This document shows positions 32,891 through 44,551 of a DNA stretch of 64,000 nucleotides, piece by piece. The notes under the pieces were generated by a model. The model had not been told where the DNA came from. It did not search any database and was given only the letters and a program-made list of their open reading frames with translations. A program made the position numbers and the translations under genes. Origin of the DNA: Macrolepiota albuminosa (lineage: Eukaryota > Basidiomycota > Agaricomycetes > Agaricales > Agaricaceae); NCBI GenBank assembly GCA_027475525.1, contig JAMWFC010000041.1:1-64000 (forward strand), written 5' to 3'. The first letter of the stretch is position 1; the number at the start of each line of letters is the position of its first letter.

Positions 32891-34989
32891 GTGTTGAGAG
32901 AAAATAACAACCATGTATGGTTATTTTTATATAAGTGAGTGAGTGTTCACTAAAATCATACTTCACAATGTCAACTAAACATCTTGATTGTTTTAGCAGG
33001 TTGGTATAGAAGGCTTCATTGCATAGTTGTTCGAGTAATACAACAGTTTTTCCATGGTTATATTTGCAGAAAATGTTTGTTTCAAGCCATATAGATCTAT
33101 AGATTGACCAGGCTGAAGTCATACTTACATTATACTAATTGCTAGAATTTTACCTATCGAAGCATTCTAGTTCGCAACAAGTAGTAATAAGTACCAAGTT
33201 ACACCACAGTAATAGTGTTTGCCTCTAGTAGGTGTCCGTTGAGTGAGTACATGACAATATAGACTGATGGTACCAGTTTGTTATAGCAGAAGAAACAACA
33301 AAGATATAGCATTTCCAGAGTTGTGCAATAATATGCCTTATGAGCAAGCTAGTGGTAAGATAGTTTGAAATTAAAAATTTTAAGAAAAGACAGGGAAGAA
33401 AGAAAAAAATATATGTATTACATATAATGATGATTATTACATACAATATAATAATAATAATAAAATCATTATATAATTTTTCATGTAGATGAACACTTAT
33501 ATAATGATTTAAAAATAAGAACGGTTAAAAGGACAACTATATACCATGATGCATTGCAGAAGAGTCGAACCCACTGGTTGTGCACAATATAGAATCAATC
33601 AATTTATATAAATATTTTTCACTGAACTACAGCAGAGTCTTATTACAAGGGTATGATGTACATAAAGATTAGTCAAAAGACAACATTACATGTCATTAGG
33701 TCAGAATATTGTTTCAAACTTTATATGTGTGATCTAACTATTTTATATCATTGTATCACAATCTCATGGTCATATTATCTTTCATCATCATCTATACTCA
33801 AGACTTCCAGACAATACTAAGGTTCTTGTTGACTTTATTCTCAGCAGCTACAATTGTATACATGTGAGCACAAGGCATGTATCAGCTGTGCTATTTTCAT
33901 CAGCAATGAACATGATGATATAGAGTTTACTTGTTTTATTCTGTGATTACAGTCACTACAGATCTGTTTTCAAATGTGTGATTATATATTGTCCACACAA
34001 ATAATTATATAAGTGTTTGTCCATATGAACAATTATATAATGATATTATTATTATTACTGTACATCCTCGACTCTCTTAATATATATAAGAGTGAGAAAA
34101 TAAGAGAATATAAGAAAATTGATTTTTTTTTTCTTTTACAAAATTGAATGTCTTGAGTTCTCCTTCAAATTTACCTTAAATCATATGATGTTTTAGAAGT
34201 TTCTATAAGATTCCTTATTAGTGCTTGTATTGTCTTATTTACTCTTTTCAATTCAATCATTATTAATATTTACAACTTCATACTTGTCTATTTTGTTACC
34301 ATTGTCTGCTACTGCTATTCAGAAATTATTTTGTTATATTGATATGTTTTTTATTAATACTAGTGCTTTAATCCTTTATAATATAACCATTTTCTGCTGC
34401 AGCACTGTCTGTCAGCCTTTTATAAGTGTTGTCTTTATTTATTTTACATCTGCCTATTGCAGTCATTTGTTTATTGTAGTGCTTGTCATCTGTTGCAGTA
34501 CAATTTTGTGCTGTCTGTTTGCTGCTGTTCTGCACTGCTTGTTCAACTACTATTCCACACCGTATGTTTCTTGCATTGCAGTGTTGTTTGTTTGTTGTCA
34601 TTTTGTGACACCTGTTTGTTGCTGTTCTGTAATCACTTGTCTGCTACTAGCACACATTATTTGTTTGTTTCTGTTTCAACATTATGTGTTTGCTACTTTT
34701 CTGTGCCACTTGTCTGTTGTGATTTCACTTGTCTGTGTTGTTTGTCTGTTGTTATTTTTTGTGCCATTTATATTTTGTATAATATTGCTTTTCAAGTTTT
34801 AGTTATATAAGTTTTGTCTATTTTTTTTTCCTTTAATTTTGCTTTCTTTTACTAATGCTGTTTCCTTAGTCTGTGCTATAGTATTTTTTTATCTGATCAT
34901 CTATATTAATTACTTGTGAAATTCCACTGAAATAAACATGAACTCCTATTGAATTTTGTGTACTACTATTAAAATTAGTACTCTCACAT
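32891..34989. other. AT-rich non-coding region before the Helitron
   Basis: A decayed SINE unit lies at about 33550-33705 (minus strand; GAGTCGAACCC with GTATGATGTACAT, as in the 9035-9440 array). At 34230-34800 T-rich DNA repeats phrases such as CTGTTTGTTGCTGTTCTG; its open frame is a composition effect. At 34071-34110 the phrase CTCTTAATATATATAAGAG forms a hairpin. I see no gene. Confidence 0.5.
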
Positions 34990-36554
34990 TATTAGCATGT
35001 TTTCCTTGATAAAATTGCTATGTCATGCATCTAGAGTACTTGATGAAAAAGATTGCCCTTTGCTGCATGCTGAGTTTTTACCTAAGAAATATCTAAAATA
35101 TTATAATATTTTATACTTTCCAAATTCTTCTAGTTTTGATTCTTCAAATTCTGTAATTGAATAGTTGACTAATGTTTTTAAAGATAAAAATTCCACATTT
35201 TTCTACTTTGTCACTTACACAACAGAAATATTTATTGTATGCAATCTTGAAGAAAGAACATTTATTACTTTGGATTGTTATGATATTTGTTCTTCTTTTT
35301 TTCATTCTTACAAATATTTTTCTTTGTTTTGCACTTATCTGCACACTATAAAAACTACCCTACATGGTTGTATTATACTCAAGATCATTATCTTGCATCT
35401 TTGAATGAATTTTTTTGGAAAGACTTAAAATCTGCATTTAATTCAGAATTAATTATGCCTAAATGTCGGGATAAAAAAGCTCTTGCTAGCACTATTTTGT
35501 CTCATTTCTTGAAATATAGGCAGTAATGTCTTACTCTTACATCAAATCAAATAAATAAGCAGTTTTTTTTTTTAAAAAAAAAATTCTTCTTCTGAAATGC
35601 TTTCTAAAATTTTTTATAACATTGCTCTTCAGTTATTTGATGAAAAAGTTTTGCATGCTTTACTAATTCCTTCCTTTGTTACATTATAAAAATTGTCAAA
35701 TATATAAGCCTATATTGCATCAGTTGTTGGAAAATACTGAGAACAATAATAATGTAAGCTTGTTACCTTCACAAACATTTTCAAAAAAATCATTGTATTC
35801 TATTTTAAAATATATTCATCCTTCTTGCCATCTTTCTTTTGCAAAATTACATAGTGAAATGGTAAAAGCTATTAATGAAAGCTTTTGCTCTCAGTGTAAA
35901 GCATTAATATCTTGCAACATGTCAGATATTCATCAATATATTACTTGTTTATTATCAACATATACTATATTTTCTTCTGATTTTTATAAGCCAGTGTGTT
36001 TGCTATTGGAAATTCAATATAGTATTAATGTATTTGTACATTTGACAACTTGCATAAAAGTTTGTAAGCAAAATAAAAAAAAAATATGAGTAAAATCTTC
36101 AAAAACAAGTTATAATCAGTGTGAATACAAAATATTAAAGTGAAATTGTTTCTTCATGGCCAACTGTTCTTTCTGATAATCTTATTATGAGCTGTGCACA
36201 TAAATATTGTGAAGCAACAAATTGAATTATTCCTTTTATTTGTACTGTATATGCTCTTCAACAAAATAAGTCAATTATTTATTCCATATCAATTGATTCC
36301 AGTAGTAATCTTTATAATCTGAATTTATTTGTTCTAAAATTTTCTGATACTCATTTTAATAATGATTTTATATATTTGCCTCAAAATTATACTAGGTTAA
36401 TGTTAGATGTTCATGGGATTAAATCAAATCTGAATTTAATTCAAATTTGCAATGACTCTTATTTTAAATTGCAAAAAAAGCAGATTCCAAAATTTTTTTT
36501 TAGCAAACAAGTTATATTATAAAAATTTACTACAAGAATTCACAGATCTAACGT
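34990..36554 (+). pseudogene. Helitron protein, N-terminal part
   Basis: Protein-like sequence in at least three frames: PLLHAEFLPKKYLKYYNILY, then HYKNYPTWLYYTQDHYLASL, then SILKYIHPSCHLSFAKLHSE (35790-35850), then NYTRLMLDVHGIKSNLNLIQ near 36390. The part before the gypsy insertion reads into the DUF6570/Helitron N-terminal type of region. Frames shift at several places, and poly-T and poly-A runs (35560-35590) look like slippage sites. Function: N-terminal part of the Rep-helicase transposase, now inactive. Confidence 0.6.
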
Positions 36555-37625
36555 TGATGACGCCTACTGTGGTTGGGTGTGCTGGACGTATACTCAGTAC
36601 AATGCCGTCTCCAGCGCTTGGCATGTGTAATTGTGAGGAGTCCTGACAGGGTTCCAGTGTGCTTGAGCGGAGGTGATAAAACGATGCGCTAAATTATAGC
36701 GCTGCGGGGGCTACCTGGCAGATGGTAAGCATCGTAGTTTAAACAAAGATATTGAAGAAAAGACGAGTAACACAGTGTATTGTGCCTGTAGGTGGCACCA
36801 TAAATGACGAAGACGAGATAGACAAGGCTAGTGCCCGACTTAGTGATGAAGTCAAAGAAAGCTAGCACGGTTTGAACGCTAAGTGTAACTGTATGCTCCA
36901 GGGGTTACGATTTGTTGTTATATACATGTAAAGTAGCTATTTTATATACTATGCGCTACCGTATTTGCCAAGATACAAGTCTATTTGCAGCGCTACCTCC
37001 TAGCGCCTCTCCTCATGGTTTCCTCTAATGGTGACCTGTCAACAGCAACCTTTTGCACATGGATGATGGCAACTAACGGTGTTATGACCCACAGCGACCA
37101 GCGGCGACTCTATATTGGCTTAGAATTGTATGAGTCTGCTCACTTTTATTATAACTCCGATTGGCCAGGCTGTTCCGGGGTATGGTCAGAAAATCCTCGA
37201 CAGATGCTGTGAGCGCTAATGTCAGCACTACTCATTGTATCAGTTCCTGACAGGTTCAGATGTCGGATTTAAGTATATCCAGTGCCGCCATCATTGATCC
37301 TTTTAGACTTCTGATTGAAGTGCCTCGTCAAATGGCAGCACCTGCTGCTGGCTCCTTCTGGAAGTGATCGGGGTTTAGTTAGAGTTCTCTCCCGCCGTCG
37401 TGTTAGCGCTATATGTTATGAGCCTCCTTCGTCCTTGGGATAAGTGAATGGAGTGTGCTGAAGGCCTGGTAGCTAGTGGTTGGTGTAAATGGCTAAGTCC
37501 TGTAGTAGGTTGCCAGAGCTAGGGCTGCTCTATATTCCCAACTGGTTGCTAGAGTCCTCAGTATGTCAAGTGTTGGTTGGCCTATAATGTCCCTTGATGC
37601 ACTCAGTCCGAGTAGAAGCCTATCA
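36555..37625 (-). repeat. Gypsy 3' LTR (family A)
   Basis: 1,071 bp. It is longer than the 5' LTR by about 185 bp present here at about 36858-37042. That block also exists in the solo copy at 56467-57478, so it was lost from the 5' LTR. The remaining parts are about 95 percent identical. Confidence 0.9.
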
Positions 37626-37637
37626 TCTCCCCCCAAC
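37626..37637 (-). promoter_or_regulatory. Polypurine tract of gypsy element
   Basis: On the minus strand GTTGGGGGGAGA directly precedes the LTR start TGATAGG, as needed for plus-strand DNA priming. Confidence 0.8.
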
Positions 37638-37771
37638 TGAAAAATTGACTGTCCTCAGTCAAACGCCGTCATTAATTTGACTGCGCTACGGTCCATATGA
37701 TGCTGCCGGCACCTTATAAAAATTGTTTTCAGCATTTCATCTTCTTGTGTTTTTCTTCCCATCTTTTCAGC

Positions 37772-40253
37772 ATGTCCACTCCTTTCGATGCCTCTGCTCT
37801 CCGCAATTTCCTGGCTAAGGCCTCCTATTTATTCGATCACGCTAAGTTTGTCGGTCCCACCAATGCGCCACAAACCGTCCCTAGCATTATGCAACTCTAT
37901 TAGCGCTGGCTCATGGTCCGCGGCTCTGACAGTTTCTGGGCACAAGGCGTTGAGGTTTGTGAATGGTGCATGGCTCGGTACCACAAATATGAGGGTGCTG
38001 ATTGGTTATGACCATTTGCGGACTTGTTCATAAGTTTTTTTAGGTTTGATTTTGGATGCATGGCGCTAAGGTTCAGCGCCCATACTAGGCTCCTTCTCTG
38101 TCCGATGAGATCGATGCCCTGCTGGCTAGTACCAAGGTTGGCGAAGTGAGTTCCCTCCTCTTCTTCCTCATGTTTCCCATGTTAACCCTGAGTAGTCAGT
38201 TGCTATGTCGCCCACCGTCGCCAGTCTTCCTAGTGATCCGTTGGCCTCTACCGTTCCTTCTGATCTGGCCGCTCCTGCTGCTCCTGTCTCTGTCCTGCCT
38301 CCCCCTGTTCTTGGTAGTCCTTTTTGTGGCAATGCTTCTCCTGCTTGTACTGCGCCTCCTCATTTGGCCATCAAATGAATTGCCGTTACCTCCAGTGAGC
38401 CTCGGCCTGGACCCACCCATACTATTTCTTGCCTTCCCCCCCGTAACTTTGCCATTGTCATTAACCGTGCGCCCCCTACTCTTGCTAGCCCTCCCAAACG
38501 TACTGTGCATCCTTGTTTACCTGCCACTAGCTCTTCTACTAACTTTGCTTCCCAGATCAATCTTCCTGCTCATGTTGCCCCTTTGTATGTCATAAGTGTT
38601 TCCTTTTAAGATTGCTAGGCTCTAGCACCTGATCGGGCCCTCCTTAGGCGCCCAACCAGACTATGTTTACCAATGCGGAGCTTCATGATTTGTTACGCCT
38701 TTGTCGTGATACTACCGTTATTGATATCGGCCTCCTGGCTGGTGTCCAAGTACTCGGCGCTAAGAAGAAGGTTATGGTGGCACCTATGGAGCGTCACACT
38801 TTTAGGGTGAAGATTGGCGCAGTAAGTGCTTGTTCATCTCTGATAGGTTGATGACATCGCTAACTTCTTTCTCAGTGTGATAAATGTTGGTCTGAGAACG
38901 ATCCCAAGGGTTGCTGGTTTCCTACCGCCTCTCTTCCCTGCTACCCCTGCAATGCGTTGAAACGGGGCTGTGCCTTCAATGGGATTTGTACTCGTGAACG
39001 TGGTAGGGACACTATCATACAGCGAAATTAGGAGCATGCAGTCTTGGTTTGTAATGCCCAGGCCTTTGTGCTGCAGCAACGCGATCTGGCCACTACTCGT
39101 CAGCCCACTGTGATTAGCGCTGCAAGCCTAGTGCTCCCCATCACCCAAGATAGCACCACCATGGCAGCCCCCTTTGCCCGCTCTCTCCGTTGTCCCGTCC
39201 CTTCAAAGCATAAGCCCGTTGTTGCCTCTCCTAGCAAGAGTCCCAGTAAGCGCCGGGAGCTAGCGCCTGCTACTCCCATGGTCTTGACTTCTACCGAGTT
39301 GTCTACTGATGAAGGCAAGGATACCGAGAGGGATGCTGAGGGTGAGGATGATGATGAGGCTGGGCCTGTAGTCAACACCGATGCGCTGTTGGTGGTACAC
39401 GCTCTTCTGCTTTGCCTTACTCCCCCTATCACTGCTAACCCTTACCAGAGCGGCCCCAGTGGTAATCGATGCATAGTCCTCATGTTTTCTTTTTAGGTCA
39501 CACTAACCTCTTTGTTGCCAGGTCCCCTACTCCTTCGCTTCCCATCATAGTGAATATTCCTCCTGCCAAAGATGTTGTGATGTCTGTCACCGGCGCTACC
39601 TCTGCTCCTGAGCCTGTCGTGGCTAGCGCCTCCCCCGTTGCCCTTCCTATTACCACGTCTCTTACTCCTCCTCATAGCCTCTCTTTCTTCCCCAGTACTT
39701 GTGAGTCCTCCACCATGCCTGAGTCTGAAGGGACCTTAGTGGCTCAGAGTGAGCGCCATCGCTGCTGGAGGTACTTGCCCTCTTATGGCATCCACCTTTC
39801 CTCCACTAGGGCCATGTCCCCAGGCGATGAGCACCATGAATAGACCCCCCACGCTCCTGTAACCGTTTGAGTAAGTCTGCATTTCTTAGTTAGTTTGTCT
39901 TTTCTCTGACCTCTGCTAAGTTCGATCCCTTCTGGACTCCTCCCCCCGCCATGCGCATTTCCAGCGACGCCTACCCTTGGCTTGGGGATGAGTTCTCTTA
40001 TCCCATCACTCCCCTTTATCCTGCCGCCGATCTCTGCCAACAACTTTGCCAGGTCAAGGATGCGACCAACGTCATCGGTAGTGAACTTGCCCTCCTACAT
40101 CCTCGTGTCTCCACCTTAGTGCGCCATGAGCTCCTCCTGCTTGAGCTCCATGACAACATCACTGATGCGCTTGAGTGGCAAGCAAGTAATGCCATTCAGG
40201 ATGGGGACTTGCTTTCTTTGGGTAATCCCGCTCCCTCTGAGTCTGATGCATAG
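37772..40253 (+). CDS. Gypsy cargo gene 1: Zn-cluster-like protein, spliced, opposite strand
   Basis: A multi-exon gene on the plus strand. Exon 1 begins MSTPFDASALRNFLAKASYL and continues, with a stop at 37902, towards ARYHKYEGADWL. A cysteine cluster at 38876-38990 starts right after a CTCAG acceptor: CDKCW, CWFP, CYPC, then KRGCAF, similar to Zn-cluster motifs in many Agaricomycete proteins of unknown role. A Pro/Ser/acidic middle follows (SPSKSPSKRRELAPATP, EGEDDDEAGP), with GT-AG introns suggested near 39450-39520 and 39840-39950. The last exon holds a helical segment (YPAADLCQQLCQVKDA; LVRHELLLLELHDNITDALE). The composition is GC-richer than the Helitron. At least one stop suggests decay. 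Exon borders are not fixed. Confidence 0.5.
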
Positions 40254-40778
40254 TCGCCGGCCCATAGCGCTTCGAACTTTGTGGACTTTGAAATTTTTGA
40301 TACATATTTTGTGATAGCCCTACTAAAATAAACGCTCCCCCCCCTTTGTTCCGAAATTGTCAGTTTGTAAGTAATCAAATACAAAGTAAGAAAAAGGGAA
40401 AACACTCAGTAAATCATCATAGCATAGAAAACCCCTATTACCAGCGCGATCCAATAGCCAATATCGCACCAGCCTAGGAAGAAATAGGTATTGTCTGTAG
40501 AAAAATAAGTCGATTCATGCAAGAAGTTTTAATGTATAAGAAATAGAGTGCCACTGATTGCTTGTGGTTATTCGGTGATGGTGGCTATAAGCGCTAGATT
40601 TTGAAGGTTAACTTCCTCTTTGTATGACCTAAAAATGAGTTGAGCGCATCCTATTGGTTCGTGTCCACGTCAGGGTCCAAGCCTCTTGAGAAGTGCCCTC
40701 CCATGCTGTTGCTAGTTGAAACACTGCCTGAATCCTATAAATTGCCCATGCCTCGACAGCATCTCATCAGTCTTTGCG
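40254..40778. other. Spacer between the two cargo genes
   Basis: About 525 bp with AATAAA-like sequence near 40326 (terminator/poly(A) region for cargo gene 1) and a likely promoter for cargo gene 2, with CCTATAAATTG at about 40734. Confidence 0.45.
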
Positions 40779-42177
40779 ATGGAAAGCCCAACTGGCCTCA
40801 TGTGGTCTCCCCGCTGTGATTGTGCTCATGTCATGATTGATCCCCCCACTTTCCTAGAACGCGCTACCTCATTCTTCCACCACTACCCGGCGGTCAGCAT
40901 GACCAACAAAGTCATTGAGTTAGGTCGTTGCTGCCAGCTACTTTGTGCGGCTTGTGAGATTTGGAACGATGACCTGCCATTGACCCGTTTTGGTATGGAG
41001 AAGAACTGGAGTCGGATTTTTCAGGTGCGCTATTGCTTTTTTCGCCCTCCTTCTCTTCTGATAGTTGCCAAATAAAGCAAATCATGACCAAGGAAATGAA
41101 AGAGCATCTTGAGTTGCTGCTGAAGGAGAGTCACTATCTGTTTTGTCGCTTTACTACCTCGTTTTCCTCCTTCTAACACGTTGCCTTGCTAGGCGCCCTG
41201 CTTGTCTACTGGTGGCCGGCTTTTTCGTGGTCCTGCTGAAGGCTGGAGGCCTCCCAGGCCTCTCCTTTTGCCTGGTCCTTGATGCTTGTCCATCTCCCAT
41301 GTTGTTTATGTAAGTTGGCTCCTTCTTTTCCATGGCGCCACTGGGCTGACAGATTTTAGATACTTGATTTCCTTGTCATAGTTTTATGAATTGCATCATT
41401 GTTGTTGCCCCCCCCTTGTGATTGTTTTGTGCATGTAAGAATTCCCTAGTATCTGCAACCCTGCAAGTAGCTTGAGGTACTTTATAGATTCTGGCGCTGT
41501 TACCCTGGTCAGTATCACATCATGCCAGAAGTTCCCCTTCTCCTTGATAAGCCCAAACGTCTTTACCGTCCCGCTATCCTAGACTGATTGGAGCAGTTCC
41601 TTGCTCTAATGCCTACTGGTGGCTTTCCACATGAGAACGGCAATACTATAACCCTGATACGCAGATACCGAATTCTTCTCACCGCTTCTGAAGAGTGGAT
41701 GGTTGCCATCAACCCATCCTTAGTTACCATACGCCTCCCCTTAGCGTGGGTTGTGAGTAATGCTCATGTGTTGTGTAGGAGCCAGTTATGGATACCGCTC
41801 TGAGTCTGGCCAGCCTACTCCGTGAAACGGGAAGCTTGGTGAGTTCTTATCTTTTCCTGACCTAAGGTTGTTAACTCCATGCTGTCTCTAAGAGTCTCTC
41901 CTGGCTTCCCCTTCCTCCTCTCATCAACCTTGATGCATGTAGAGCCATCTTTGAACACACGGTCTTTTCTTTCCCATTGTTTGAGTCCTGCCCAGATGAG
42001 GATGGGTGGTACTCATCCCCTAACCCCTCTGCCGCTCCTCATACTCCTTATCCAGGCGCTCCTCCCACGTCTCCTCCTAGCCTTCCTGTTCCTCCCATTC
42101 CATCTGCTAACGCGCTGCCTCCAGGCACTCCTCCCACCTGCAGGCGACCTAAGGATCAAGTTAAAGGTCCGCGCTGA
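40779..42177 (+). CDS. Gypsy cargo gene 2: unknown spliced gene, opposite strand
   Basis: Exon 1 begins MESPTGLMWSPRCDCAHVMI and runs to RIFQ, where a GT donor follows (41025). Coding resumes near 41081 (IMTKEMKEHLELLLKESHYL). A further exon near 41588-41755 reads EQFLALMPTGGFPHENGNTI and INPSLVTIRLPLAW. The last exon (about 41980-42177) is proline-rich (GAPPTSPPSLPVPPIPSAN) and ends in a basic tail. A TATA-like CCTATAAATTG lies about 45 bp upstream. I do not recognise the family. It converges on the end of pol, whose stop is only about 165 bp away. Confidence 0.45.
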
Positions 42178-42340
42178 TGGTCTTTCTCTTTGGGGTAGCT
42201 CAATTAGATGTAGTCGTAGTCGGATTGCTGGTTTGTCGTGTATTAGTCCATTTATTTATTTATTCATTTTCTGGTTGTCGGGTTGCCTAAGTCTGTTCAA
42301 GGGGGGCGCTAACGGTTAGCACCTCGCATTTTGTATAAGT

Positions 42341-43560
42341 TTATTGCTCCTCTTCTTCATCTGAAGGGGTCTTGTCATCGTCCACTAACTCGGTCTCTTC
42401 CAACTCTTGAAGTTTGGCAGTGTCGATGTCCAGCACCGGCAAAGGTAGTGGAATATGTTCACGTGCTAAGTAGGGAATGAGTCGAAACACCACTACCAGT
42501 CAATGCAAAACTGAGCCGTCCAACTTGCAGAGTACGTAGGCACCTCCCCTATTGTGAAAAACTACTATGAGGGGTCCTAGGTATCAAGGTCGCATCTTTT
42601 TGTTATGGGTAACTTCGATTTTTGAGTTGCACATTAATACTAAGGCACCAGTGGTAAAGTTGTAGTCTCTGATGGTAGCGCTATACTTGTTCTCAAATCG
42701 CAAGGTGGCCTGTCATCTAGCTTGAAATACCACCTCGTGTAGGCGCTCAAGATCCTCCATGCATCGTTGTAAGTCAATAGCGTGTCTAGCCATCAGATCA
42801 GTAGAAGACAGAATTGAGTTAGGCGGGGATTGTAAGTACGTCGCTTCCACAACGTCCGCTGGGAGCAGAGAATGGGTGCCAGTCACCGCGTAGTAAGGAG
42901 AACAGCCCATCCTTTTCCGTATGGTAACCCATTCAGACCAAAAGACCAAATAAGTCGCTTCACTCCAGCAACTTTTGTCACCGTCTACTGCCTTGAATAG
43001 CGCCTGTTGTACGTCAAAATGTGGCCTTTCCACTATACCATTAGCACGTTTGTTGTATCCTGAGACTCAAATATGCTGTATATTGTATTTCTTTGCGAGG
43101 TAGGTAAGCGCCTTAACTATCGGCGCTCCATTGTCTGTAACAATCTCGTGAAGAGCTCCCCATCTGCAAATAACATCTTCAAAGAGCCACTTAGCTATAG
43201 CGTCTTTATTCTCTCGCTGGAGCATTTGGAACTCTGGCCAATGTACCAAAGAACACCTTCCTTGGATAATGTACTTGTAGTGCCCTGACTTGGGCATGTG
43301 CATAGTGTCGATATATATCTTTCTGAACAATGGTGCTGGAGTTGCTATGGTTGGGGGAATAAGAACTTGGCACGTCTGCTGGATTTGGCAGAGATGACAA
43401 GTGCAAATATACCATGCAATATCGGTGCTAACTTGAGGCCACCAAAAATGTTCCAATAGATTCGCCCACGTCGCATAGAGTTCTCTATGTCCCAAGTCGT
43501 CGTGCATAGCGCACAGAATCCTGATTTGGCCATCTGGTTTGATTACCAATTTGTAAGCAC
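42341..43560 (-). pseudogene. Gypsy integrase and pol C-terminus
   Basis: The zinc-binding part has HDDLGHRELYATWANLLEHF, WWPQ, then CTCHLCQ. The catalytic core shows the first Asp in YIDTMHMPKSG and the second in VTDNGAP, with the Glu in NGIVERPHFDVQQ after a stop at 43067. The segment to 42341 continues with an integrase tail and an acidic end (ELVDDDKTPSDEEEQ). All three acidic residues are present, but stops interrupt the frame. Confidence 0.82.
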
Positions 43561-43599
43561 CAGCCCTATTTTGTCACCAAAGCTGATTCTCAACCATAA

Positions 43600-44500
43600 A
43601 GAAAGTCATTGTGTATCGAATGAAGGTGGCGTATTCTGTATCCGTAAGATCTGATGGTCAGCACAAATCCTGTAGCCACTTCCTAACCTGATCAACTCGT
43701 TGGTCTTCTGACTTAGCCTTGGCACTACGAGGTACTGCTGAATATAGGAGGTTGCGACTATCTTCCCATAAGGGTCTGGATTCCTCAACTATCTTTAGAT
43801 CATGAGATGGCTTAGCGACGTTATAGATACTGGCCGTGTAAAAAGTCAATGGAGCCTGATACGGTTTAGGTTGATATGGGATGCTAGGGTGTAGCCATGT
43901 TGAGATAGGTTGGTCTTCATGAAGCGCCAAAATAGGCAATTGAATACATTAAAGGAATGCTCCAGAATCCAGACATTCAACCTTTGGCTAGCATGAATCG
44001 CTAGGTAGTAGCGATACTGATGTTCCACTTTGAGCTCATGCATGTCAAGAGTGCGTTTTATGGACCTGATGGACTATCTAGATGACATAGGCAACCAGAA
44101 GATGAAGCGCTAGATGAAAGCGACAATGACGTATTTGACGACTGGATTGACCGGCTGCATGGTTTCATACATATTAGCGTGTGTCAACTTTGACAATCAG
44201 GTTTCAAACCCCAATAAGATACATGCGTAGCGCCTGAAACGCTCAAAACAATCCATACAATTCCAGTTTGGGCTGACTATAGCGTGATTCTCTGTCGTTA
44301 AAGGTAATCAATCCAAAGCGATTGTAGTGTCTAATTTTTCGATTCACACCATCACATTGACATAAAAAGAAGCCGACTGCAATGTAAGAGGTGTCAACAG
44401 CAAGTATAACAGGATCAGAAGTAGTATAGTCAATGGGTACCAATGGCTTCGCTTCCTGCAGCGCCTTCACTAAATCCTTTTGGGTGTTAATTTGGTCGGG
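43600..44500 (-). pseudogene. Gypsy RNase H and connector
   Basis: The RNase H-like start reads PVILAVDTSYIAVGFFLCQC with ESRYSQPKLELYGLF, typical of the gypsy RT/RNase H junction. Downstream (44043-43846) is HELKVEHQYRYYLAIHASQR. Frames change at about 44240, 43850 and 43600. Confidence 0.75.
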
Positions 44501-44551
44501 TCCAAATTCAAAGAGGACCCCAGAACGAGTTAAGCGATTAAGTGCGTGCGC

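Noticed and set aside
34221..34802. A 193-codon plus-strand frame rich in Leu, Phe, Cys and Val
   Set aside because: The DNA is T-rich with repeated CTGTTTGTTGCTGTTCTG-like phrases, and the protein has no motif. The open frame follows from composition.
38146..38595. A 149-codon Leu/Pro-rich frame inside gypsy cargo gene 1
   Set aside because: Leu-rich reading of C/T-rich DNA with no motif. The flanking exons of cargo gene 1 use other frames.
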